Origin: Thermoleophilaceae bacterium
GTDB taxonomy: Bacteria > Actinomycetota > Thermoleophilia > Solirubrobacterales > Thermoleophilaceae
Direction: 5' to 3'
Length of the DNA stretch: 6,898 nucleotides
NCBI GenBank assembly: GCA_013696425.1
Contig: JACCYP010000218.1
Span: 1 to 6,898, forward strand
Shown piece by piece: positions 1 through 5,702 of the stretch. The notes beneath the pieces were generated by a model. The model made no database searches. It worked only from the letters and a program-made list of their open reading frames with translations, and had not been told where the DNA came from. Position 1 is the stretch's first letter. The number at the start of each line of letters is the position of its first letter. Position numbers and translations under genes: made by a program.

Positions 1-39
1 GTCCAGATGTGGGAGCACCGCAAGGGCTGAGAAAAGCAA

Positions 40-90
40 TCGGCCGCGGAACCCGCGCGGAGAAACAGAATGCTCGGGTGCCGCGGCCGA
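40..90 (-). terminator. Candidate intrinsic terminator of the minus-strand operon
   Basis: Positions 40-55 pair with 75-90. There are ten perfect outer pairs (TCGGCCGCGG with CCGCGGCCGA), one mismatch (50/80), then five more pairs, leaving a 19-base loop. Read on the minus strand, the hairpin is followed at 39 down to 29 by TTGCTTTTCTC, a moderately U-rich tract. It begins 97 bases past the dehydrogenase stop codon. On the plus strand no U tract follows, so termination would favour the minus strand. The U tract is interrupted, so efficiency is uncertain. The rest of 1-186 shows no gene I can support. Confidence 0.5.
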
Positions 91-186
91 AAGGCGAGCT
101 CCCAAGTGAGTTGCAAGCCCGATCGACTGGCAGGGGGATGCCGTCGAGGCACGTATCGGCACGCCTGGCGCGACCTTTAGGGGTCC

Positions 187-1641
187 CTAGAGATTCACGG
201 CGACGTACTTCGTCTCGAGGTACTCCTCGATGCCCTCGTAGCCGCCCTCGCGGCCGAAGCCCGACTGCTTCACGCCGCCGAAGGGCGCGGCCGGGTTCGA
301 GACCATGCCCTGGTTCAGGCCGATCATGCCGGTCTCGAGCTTCTCGCAGACGCGCAGCGCGCGCTTGATGTCGCGCGTGTATACGTAGGCCACCAGGCCG
401 TACTCGGTGTCGTTCGCGGCGGCGATGGCCTCGTCCTCGTCGGCGAAGCCCTTCACGGGTGCGACAGGCCCGAAGATCTCGTCCTTCAGGAGCTTCGCGT
501 CGCCGGGCACGTCGCTGAGCACCGTCGGTTCGAAGAAGTACCCCGCGCCGTCCACGCGCGAGCCGCCCACCACCACCTTGGCGCCCTTCTCCGTCGCGTC
601 GCTCACCAGGCCCTCGACGATCTCGCGCTGGGACTCGTCGATCAGCGGACCGACGTCCACGCCGTCCTCGGTGCCGCGGCCCACCTTCAGCGCGCCCATC
701 TTCGCGGCCAGCTTCTCGGCGAACTCCTCCGCCACCGCATCGGCGACGTGGAACCGGTTCGCGGCGGTGCAGGCCTCACCGATGTTGCGCATTTTGGCCA
801 CCATCGCGCCCTCCACCGCGTCGTCCACGTCGGCGTCGTCGAACACGAGGAACGGGGCGTTGCCGCCGAGCTCCATCGACACCTTGAGCACCTGCTCGGC
901 GCTCTGCTCGATCAGCTTGCGCCCGACCTCGGTGGAACCCGTGAACGACAGCTTCCGCGTGCGCGGGTCGTTGATCAGCGGCCCCACCACCGAGCCCGAG
1001 GAGGACGAGGTGATCACGTTCAGCACCCCGTCGGGCAGGCCCTCCTCCTGGAGGATCTTCGCGAGCGCAAGCATCGACAGCGGCGTCTGCTTCGCGGGCT
1101 TCACGACCATCGTGCAGCCAGCCGCGATGGCCGGGCCGATCTTGCGCGTGCCCATCGCCATCGGGAAGTTCCACGGCGTGATGAGCACGCACGGGCCCAC
1201 GGGCTGCTTCATCGTCAGCAGGCGCCCCTGGCCGTTGGGCGCTGTCGCGTAGCGGCCGTCGATGCGCACCGCCTCCTCGGCGTACCAGCGCAGGAACTCC
1301 GAGGCGTAGGTGATCTCCGCCTTCGACTCGGCCACCGACTTGCCCATCTCGAGTGTCATGAGCAGCGCCAGCTCGTCGGCGCGCTCGGTCACGCGCGCCC
1401 AGGCGGCGCGGAGGACCTCGCCGCGGTCGCGCGGAGCCGCGTGACGCCACTCGGCCTGCGCCTCGGCGGCGGCCGTGAGCGCGGCCGTCGCCTGGTCGGG
1501 CGTGGCGTCGGCCACCTCGCAGATGGTCTCGCCGGTGGCGGGGTCCTCGACCGAGAGCGTGCCCTCCTGCCCGTCGACCCACTTCCCGCCGATGAGGAGC
1601 TGCTTTGGGACGGCGTCGAGGACAGACGCTTCGGAGCTCAT
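187..1641 (-). CDS. gabD: Succinate-semialdehyde dehydrogenase, NAD(P)-dependent (ALDH superfamily)
   Basis: This 484-residue aldehyde dehydrogenase should oxidise succinate semialdehyde to succinate in the cytoplasm; E. coli GabD is 482 residues, so it looks full length. Visible ALDH signatures are the WNFP oxyanion region with N158, the cofactor lysine K181, FTGSTEVG (233-240), the general base E257 in MELGGNAPF, the nucleophile C291 in GEACTAANR, and EIFGPVAPV (388-396). Three residues match the carboxylate-binding set known from human SSADH (two Arg and a Ser): R166, R285 and S448. This favours succinate semialdehyde over a generic aldehyde, although glutarate semialdehyde remains possible. 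The redox-switch Cys found two residues after the nucleophile in E. coli and human enzymes is Ala293 here. K184 stands where NADP-using GabD has Ser and many NAD-using ALDHs have Glu, so NADP use is plausible. ATG 1641 lies 31 bases after the upstream gene's stop and has no good Shine-Dalgarno sequence, so its translation may depend on the upstream gene. Confidence 0.93.
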   Translation of the reverse strand: MSSEASVLDAVPKQLLIGGKWVDGQEGTLSVEDPATGETICEVADATPDQATAALTAAAEAQAEWRHAAPRDRGEVLRAAWARVTERADELALLMTLEMGKSVAESKAEITYASEFLRWYAEEAVRIDGRYATAPNGQGRLLTMKQPVGPCVLITPWNFPMAMGTRKIGPAIAAGCTMVVKPAKQTPLSMLALAKILQEEGLPDGVLNVITSSSSGSVVGPLINDPRTRKLSFTGSTEVGRKLIEQSAEQVLKVSMELGGNAPFLVFDDADVDDAVEGAMVAKMRNIGEACTAANRFHVADAVAEEFAEKLAAKMGALKVGRGTEDGVDVGPLIDESQREIVEGLVSDATEKGAKVVVGGSRVDGAGYFFEPTVLSDVPGDAKLLKDEIFGPVAPVKGFADEDEAIAAANDTEYGLVAYVYTRDIKRALRVCEKLETGMIGLNQGMVSNPAAPFGGVKQSGFGREGGYEGIEEYLETKYVAVNL

Positions 1642-1644
1642 ACC

Positions 1645-1672
1645 TGAAGACTGAAGACTGACGACTGACGAC
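1645..1672. repeat. Four tandem heptamers between the ThDP enzyme gene and gabD
   Basis: Four consecutive 7-base units fill the spacer: TGAAGAC, TGAAGAC, TGACGAC, TGACGAC on the plus strand, followed by a degenerate start of a fifth (TCACG). The array begins immediately after the TGA stop of the upstream gene and ends three bases before the gabD start codon. The units fall into two identical pairs that differ by one base, which suggests stepwise duplication. The array contains no ribosome binding site. Heptamer intergenic repeats are known in other bacteria such as cyanobacteria; any role here is unknown. Confidence 0.85.
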
Positions 1673-3316
1673 TCACGTAGCCACCGTCTCCGTACCCAGC
1701 TCTTCAGAGATGGCCACGTCGATCGAGTAGTCGATCGGCAGCACGATCAGCGACGGCACTTCCTTGCCGAGCGCCTCCTTCAAGTAGCGCGGGAAATCCT
1801 CGACGGAGCCGCAGCGCCACGCCGGCATCCCGAAGGACTCGGCGAACTTCACGAAGTCCGGGTTCGTGAAGTCGACGCCGAAGTGCTCGCCGAACTTCTT
1901 GTCCTGCTTCCAGACGATCGAGCCGTACTGCTCGTTCTCCCAGACGATGTTCACGATCGGGGTCTTCAGGCGCATGGCCGTCTCGAGCTCCTGCGAGTTC
2001 ATGAGGAAGCCGCCGTCGCCGCTCACGGTCGCCACGTTGCGGTCCGGGTGCACGAGCTTCGCCCCGATCGCGGCGGGCAGCGCGAAGCCCATCCCGGCGA
2101 GGCCGTTCGCGATCAGCACGGTGTTCGGCTCGTACGCGGGGAACATCCGCCCGATCCACAGCTTGTGGAGGCCGACGTCGGAGACGAGGATGTCGTTGCG
2201 ACCGAGCGCCTGGCGGATCTCCCACAGCGCGCGGGGAGGCTGCATCGGGAAGTGGTCGTCGTCCTTGGCGGCCGCGAAGCGGCCCTGCACCACCTCGCGC
2301 AGGCGCTGGGAGCCGCCCGAGTGCGGCACGTGCCGGCACTCCTCCGAGAGCCGCGAGAGCACGTGGTAGATGTCGCCCACCAGCTCGACCTCCGGGATGA
2401 AGAACTCGTCGATCTCGGAGGGGAGCGAGTCGATGCAGATGATCTTCTTGTCCTTCTCCGGGTTCCACTGCCCGGGCGAGTGCTCGACGAGGTCCCAGCC
2501 GATGGCGAGAACGAGGTCGGCCTCCTCGAAGCCGGCCATCTTGTAGTCGCCCGACTGCAGGCCGACCGCGCCGAGGCCGTGCGGATCGTCGACCTCGAGC
2601 GAGCCCTTGCCCATGAACGTCTCCGCCACGGGGATGCCTGTCGCGCGGACGAACTCGCGCAGCGCCGGCGCAGCGCCGCCGCGCACCACGCCGTTGCCGG
2701 CGAGCGCGACCGGGTTGATCGCGCCGCGGATGAGGTCGGCGGCCTTCAGCAGCTCGCGCGCGCTCGGCTCCGGGCGCACCGGCTTGCGCCGCGGCAGCGG
2801 CACGGCGTCGATCTCGGCGGCCATCACGTCCTCGGGCAGCTCGATGTGCGTGGCGCCCGGCTTCTCGGACTCGGCGACCTTGAAGGCCTTGCGCACGACC
2901 TCGGGGATGATGCTCGGGTCGTTCAGGCGCGCGTTCCACTTCGTGATCGGCTTCATCACGCTCACGACGTCGATGTACTGGTGTGACTCCTTGTGCATCC
3001 GCTCGAGGTCGCCCTGGCCGGTGAGCGCCACGAGCGGAGCGCGGTCGAGGTAGGCGTCGGCCACGGCGGTCACGAGGTTCAACGCGCCAGGGCCGAGCGT
3101 GCCGAGGCAGACGCCCGCGCGGCCGGTCAGCCGGCCGTACACGTCCGCCATGTAGGCGCCGCCCTGCTCGTGGCGAACCGGGATGAACTCCACCGAGGAC
3201 TTCGACAGCGACTCGTTCAGGTCGAGCGTCTCCTCGCCCGGGATGCCGAACACGTACTCGACGCCCTCGGCCTCGAGGCACTCGACGAAAACATCCGAAG
3301 CTTTACGCGCCGCCAC
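1673..3316 (-). CDS. ThDP-dependent acetolactate-synthase-family enzyme; possible 2-oxoglutarate decarboxylase
   Basis: This 547-residue enzyme has the three-part architecture of the acetolactate synthase/pyruvate decarboxylase family: an N-terminal pyrimidine-binding domain (about 1-170), a central domain (about 190-325) and a C-terminal pyrophosphate-binding domain (about 360-530). The catalytic Glu that activates thiamine diphosphate is E50 in VRHEQGGAYMADVYGR. The Mg/diphosphate motif is GDGG at 433-436 with N461. The central domain has AIGWDLVEHSPGQWN (271-285), which resembles catabolic AlsS, and lacks the RFDDR-type FAD motif of biosynthetic acetohydroxyacid synthase, so it is probably FAD-independent. 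Standard annotation would be acetolactate synthase large subunit. However, no regulatory subunit, ilvC or alsD is adjacent, and the next gene is a succinate-semialdehyde dehydrogenase. That arrangement matches the cyanobacterial 2-oxoglutarate decarboxylase/SSADH pair. Family is certain; the substrate (pyruvate or 2-oxoglutarate) is not. The start is GTG at 3316, chosen because it follows a strong Shine-Dalgarno. Confidence 0.9.
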   Translation of the reverse strand: MAARKASDVFVECLEAEGVEYVFGIPGEETLDLNESLSKSSVEFIPVRHEQGGAYMADVYGRLTGRAGVCLGTLGPGALNLVTAVADAYLDRAPLVALTGQGDLERMHKESHQYIDVVSVMKPITKWNARLNDPSIIPEVVRKAFKVAESEKPGATHIELPEDVMAAEIDAVPLPRRKPVRPEPSARELLKAADLIRGAINPVALAGNGVVRGGAAPALREFVRATGIPVAETFMGKGSLEVDDPHGLGAVGLQSGDYKMAGFEEADLVLAIGWDLVEHSPGQWNPEKDKKIICIDSLPSEIDEFFIPEVELVGDIYHVLSRLSEECRHVPHSGGSQRLREVVQGRFAAAKDDDHFPMQPPRALWEIRQALGRNDILVSDVGLHKLWIGRMFPAYEPNTVLIANGLAGMGFALPAAIGAKLVHPDRNVATVSGDGGFLMNSQELETAMRLKTPIVNIVWENEQYGSIVWKQDKKFGEHFGVDFTNPDFVKFAESFGMPAWRCGSVEDFPRYLKEALGKEVPSLIVLPIDYSIDVAISEELGTETVAT

Positions 3317-3327
3317 TGTTCAAGATT

Positions 3328-3333
3328 ACCTCC
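3328..3333 (-). promoter_or_regulatory. Strong Shine-Dalgarno for the ThDP enzyme
   Basis: The minus strand reads GGAGGT, followed 11 bases later by the GTG at 3316. It is the only strong ribosome binding site upstream of this reading frame, and it supports the GTG start over internal ATG codons. Its first G is also the last base of the neighbouring hairpin stem, so leader folding could affect ribosome access. Confidence 0.8.
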
Positions 3334-3353
3334 GCGGGTCATCCGGACCCGCG
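3333..3353 (-). other. Perfect 8-bp hairpin abutting the Shine-Dalgarno
   Basis: CGCGGGTC at 3333-3340 pairs perfectly with GACCCGCG at 3346-3353 around a five-base loop. On the minus-strand transcript the stem ends at the first base of GGAGGT. No U-rich tract follows, so it is not a standard intrinsic terminator. It could modulate translation of the ThDP enzyme or protect an RNA end after processing; both are inferences. Confidence 0.5.
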
Positions 3354-3365
3354 CTCGTCGGGGTT

Positions 3366-3382
3366 GGCGACATCACGTCGCC
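3366..3382 (-). other. 6-bp hairpin just after the phosphatase stop codon
   Basis: GGCGAC at 3366-3371 pairs with GTCGCC at 3377-3382 around the loop ATCAC. It starts 13 bases after the phosphatase stop codon and precedes the larger hairpin at 3333-3353. No U tract follows. At this GC content short stems arise often by chance, so I give it modest weight. Confidence 0.3.
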
Positions 3383-3395
3383 CTCTTGGCCAGCG

Positions 3396-5456
3396 TCACG
3401 GGGTGCGAATCGCGATCAGCGCGATGTCGTCGCGGGGATCCCCGTCCTGGAGCTCCACCAGGTCCTCCTCGATCGAATTGATGAGCTCCGTGGCACCGCA
3501 TCCGCTACAGGCCACAAGCATCTGGCGGAAGCGCTGGTCGCCGAGGATGCCGGAGTGTGTACGCGCCTCGGTGACGCCGTCGGTGAAGAGGATGAGCGTG
3601 TCGCCGCTCGCCATGTCCGCACGCGAGTCGAGAAGGCGCGGTCCGTCGAGCAGGCCGAGCACGGTGCCCGGCGCCGCCGCCTCCTCGACGCTCCCGTCGG
3701 CGCGCAGGATGAGCGGCGGTGGATGCCCGCCGCAGGAGATCGTGAGCCGCGCGCCCGCTGCCGTCGGCTCGAAGCGGCAGAACGCGACGGTCATGAAGCG
3801 ACCGTCGTCTGGCTCGGCCAGCAGTGCGTCGTTCAGCACCCGCAGCACGCTGCAGGGGTCGCGCTCATAGTTGGCGGCGATGCGGACCGTGTGCCGCGCC
3901 AGTCCGGTGATCGCGGCCGCGGCAGGGCCCTTCCCGCAGACGTCGCCGATCACCACCGCCCATCCCCCGCGGGTGGGAAAGATGTCGTAGAAGTCGCCGC
4001 CCACCTCGTTGCCCTCGCCCGCCGGGCGGTAGCGGGTCGCCACCTCGACACCGGGTATCTCCGGCGGGCTCGGCGGCAGCAGGCTCGCCTGGAGCGTCCG
4101 CGCCACCCCACGCTCGCGCTGGGCAGCCAGCTGCGCGTCGCGGTAGAGCGCCGCGTTGTCGGCGGCGAGGGCGCAGCGGGCTCCCAGCTCCTCGGCGAGC
4201 GAGAGCTCCTCGTCCCCGAACACCCGGCCCGACTCGGCCGTGACCATCGCGAGCGCGCCGATCACGCGCCCGCGCGCACGCAGGGCCACGGTGATCGAGG
4301 ACTGCAGGCCGAGACCGTCGAGCATGCGCAGGTGGTCGGGGTCCGGCGCGAGCGTCTCGATTCGCTCCTGGGTGAGCTTGGACGCGAGCACCGGCCGGCC
4401 CGTGCGGATCACCGCACCGGCCCCGGCGGCGTCGTGGATCTTCGGCGGGTAGCGCCGGCCGAGCTCCCAGCCGAGCTCCTCGCGGCGCGGGTCCGCGTGG
4501 GCCACGGCGCGGCGCTCGATGCCGCCCTCCGGGGTGAGCATGTCGATCACGCACCAGTCGGCGAGGAACGGCACCACGAGGCGAGTGGTGTTGCGCAGCG
4601 TCGCGTCATAATCGAGCGAGGAGTCGAGCAGCGCGCTCGCCTCGGCCAGGAACGCGAGCCGCTTCTGCGCGGCCTCCGCCTCCTTGCGGCTCGTGCGCTC
4701 GAGCGCGAGCAGCTGCGCGCGCTCGGCCTCCGCCCGCTTGCGCTCGGTGATCTCGATGACCACGCAGCCCAGCCCGATCGTCCCGCCGCTCTCGTCGCGA
4801 ACGGGGTAGAAGCTCGAAAGCCAGTGGCGCTCGCGCCCCGGCTGTGCCGGGGTCTCGCCCGTGACCTCCTGGTCGATCAGCGGACGGCCCGTCTCGAGCA
4901 CGTTGCGGAAGCTCTCGACCGCCTGCGGGTCCAGGCCGGGCAGGACCTCCGGCAGCGTGCGGCCGAGGTGCTCCTCGCGCGACACTCCGTTGATCTCCGC
5001 GAGCGCGTCGTTCACGCGCTGATAGCGCAGCTCGGCGTCGAAGAATCCGAGGCCTATGGGGGCGGTTTCGAAGAGCGTGTCGAGCAGGGCGAGCGAGCCC
5101 TCGGTCTCGCGCACGAGGCGCGCGTTGTCCACGGCCAGCGCACAGCGGGCGGCGAGATCCTCGGCCGCCTGCAGGTCATCGGCGGTGTATGCCCGCTCGC
5201 GCTCGGTGGCTATGAACACCATCGTGCCGAGCGTCCGGCCGCGTGCCGGAAGCGGCACGACCATGTAGGAACGGGGCGTCACGACCCGTAGCAGGCGCTT
5301 GTGCTCCTCGTCGCGGCCGTACTCCTCGATCATCTCGGGCGTCACGCCCGCCATCACCTCACCCTTCCCCGTGGCCAGCACCTTGCCGACGCCGTACTCC
5401 GGCGAGGAGCGCAGCGGATAGCCCGCCTGCAGTTCGAGCAGAGCGGCGTCCTTCAC
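3396..5456 (-). CDS. PAS/GAF sensor SpoIIE-type PP2C phosphatase (main reading frame)
   Basis: This is a cytoplasmic sensor phosphatase of the RsbU/SpoIIE (PPM) type, expected to dephosphorylate an anti-anti-sigma (STAS) protein or similar target. Domains in this frame are: the C-terminal part of a first GAF domain (about 1-112); a PAS domain (about 121-238, ending in ITERKRAEAE); a charged, probably coiled-coil linker (236-266); a second GAF domain (266-436); and a PP2C catalytic domain (446-686). Metal-binding acidic motifs are present: EVGGDFYD (484-491), GDVCGKG (504-510), FTDGVTEA (624-631) and DDIAL (676-680), so the catalytic part looks active. No membrane segment is visible. The GTG at 5456 is only the first possible start in this frame. 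The true N-terminus almost certainly lies in the 5453-5668 fragment, because GAF1 is cut mid-domain; repaired, the protein would be about 757 residues. The stop lies 79 bases before the ThDP enzyme gene on the same strand. Partner and signal cannot be read from the sequence. Confidence 0.88.
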   Translation of the reverse strand: MKDAALLELQAGYPLRSSPEYGVGKVLATGKGEVMAGVTPEMIEEYGRDEEHKRLLRVVTPRSYMVVPLPARGRTLGTMVFIATERERAYTADDLQAAEDLAARCALAVDNARLVRETEGSLALLDTLFETAPIGLGFFDAELRYQRVNDALAEINGVSREEHLGRTLPEVLPGLDPQAVESFRNVLETGRPLIDQEVTGETPAQPGRERHWLSSFYPVRDESGGTIGLGCVVIEITERKRAEAERAQLLALERTSRKEAEAAQKRLAFLAEASALLDSSLDYDATLRNTTRLVVPFLADWCVIDMLTPEGGIERRAVAHADPRREELGWELGRRYPPKIHDAAGAGAVIRTGRPVLASKLTQERIETLAPDPDHLRMLDGLGLQSSITVALRARGRVIGALAMVTAESGRVFGDEELSLAEELGARCALAADNAALYRDAQLAAQRERGVARTLQASLLPPSPPEIPGVEVATRYRPAGEGNEVGGDFYDIFPTRGGWAVVIGDVCGKGPAAAAITGLARHTVRIAANYERDPCSVLRVLNDALLAEPDDGRFMTVAFCRFEPTAAGARLTISCGGHPPPLILRADGSVEEAAAPGTVLGLLDGPRLLDSRADMASGDTLILFTDGVTEARTHSGILGDQRFRQMLVACSGCGATELINSIEEDLVELQDGDPRDDIALIAIRTP

Positions 5457-5668
5457 CGGGTCGCGGTGGTGCCCGGGGATGCTGCGCAGGGTCCAACCTC
5501 CCCGATCAGGTCGACCGATACCCAGTCGGCCACGTCCGGCACGGCGAGTCGAACCACGTTGCGAAGGGTTGCTTCGTAGTCGAGGGATTCGGCCAGGACG
5601 GCGCTAGCCTGAGCAAGCAGCTCGAGCCGGCGGCGTGAGCCGGAGAGCTCGTCTGCGATAGCCGCCAT
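5453..5668 (-). CDS. N-terminal fragment of the same phosphatase (start of GAF1), frameshifted
   Basis: This 71-codon frame starts at ATG 5668 and holds the beginning of a GAF domain: residues 14-31 (LELLAQASAVLAESLDYE) closely match residues 268-284 of the downstream frame (AFLAEASALLDSSLDYD), followed by ATLRN in both. After GEVG (near residue 54) the translation becomes unrelated (PCAASPGTTATR) and stops. The expected GAF continuation, TLRSIPGHHRDPV, is encoded in the next frame and runs straight into the 686-codon frame. The stop TGA overlaps the downstream GTG as GTGA, which mimics translational coupling. The start is constrained: an in-frame TAG lies at 5678-5680 and the only ATG in between is 5668. 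No Shine-Dalgarno precedes it, which fits leaderless translation. It should be annotated together with the 3396-5456 frame as one gene. Confidence 0.75.
   Translation of the reverse strand: MAAIADELSGSRRRLELLAQASAVLAESLDYEATLRNVVRLAVPDVADWVSVDLIGEVGPCAASPGTTATR
5493..5498 (-). other. Probable one-base frameshift site inside GAF1
   Basis: On the minus strand the reading changes at GAGGTTGGACC. The first frame reads Gly-Glu-Val-Gly and then diverges. The second frame is sensible from ACC CTG CGC (Thr-Leu-Arg) onward. Five bases separate GAG from ACC where a multiple of three is needed, so one base appears to be missing. No homopolymer longer than four bases lies at the site, so programmed slippage is not obvious. 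Confidence 0.7.
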
Positions 5669-5672
5669 GGAG
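5669..5672 (+). promoter_or_regulatory. Weak Shine-Dalgarno for the SpoIID-domain gene
   Basis: GGAG lies 11 bases upstream of ATG 5684, within the 15-base gap between the divergent start codons. It supports the ATG start, but the match is short and the spacing long. The plus-strand promoter must lie inside the 5' end of the phosphatase gene; I could not identify a convincing one. Confidence 0.4.
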
Positions 5673-5674
5673 CC

Positions 5675-5702
5675 AATCTACCGATGAGGAAACTGATTCC
5701 AA
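5675..5702 (-). promoter_or_regulatory. Candidate leaderless promoter of the phosphatase gene
   Basis: On the minus strand, TTGGAA (5702-5697; four of six matches to TTGACA) is followed after 16 bases by TAGATT (5680-5675; TANNNT type). Six bases later comes the ATG at 5668. This geometry would start transcription at the A of the ATG, giving a leaderless mRNA, which agrees with the absence of a Shine-Dalgarno. Leaderless mRNAs are common in actinobacteria. The element overlaps the first codons of the divergent SpoIID gene. Confidence 0.45.

Noticed and set aside
1..30. Possible C-terminal tail of a plus-strand gene (frame 1 reads VQMWEHRKG then TGA)
   Set aside because: Nine residues are too few to recognise, and a stop codon within 30 bases is expected by chance. 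The hairpin that follows would fit convergent genes, but this alone is not enough.
176..193. Near-palindrome TAGGGGTCCCTA at the gabD stop codon
   Set aside because: The arms are five bases with only a two-base centre, too short and tight for an RNA hairpin, and it overlaps the stop codon.
407..1647. Plus-strand open frames opposite gabD (407-1252 and 748-1647)
   Set aside because: They lie wholly within a convincing aldehyde dehydrogenase gene and show biased composition without motifs.
1673..3316. Biosynthetic acetohydroxyacid synthase (IlvB/IlvI)
   Set aside because: The FAD-binding RFDDR-type motif is absent, the central domain resembles catabolic AlsS, and no small regulatory subunit gene follows.
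3183..5291. 702-codon plus-strand open frame opposite the phosphatase
   Set aside because: Its translation is dominated by Arg, Ala, Leu, His and Glu with no recognisable domain, as expected for a shadow of GC-rich coding DNA; the minus strand has clear catalytic motifs.
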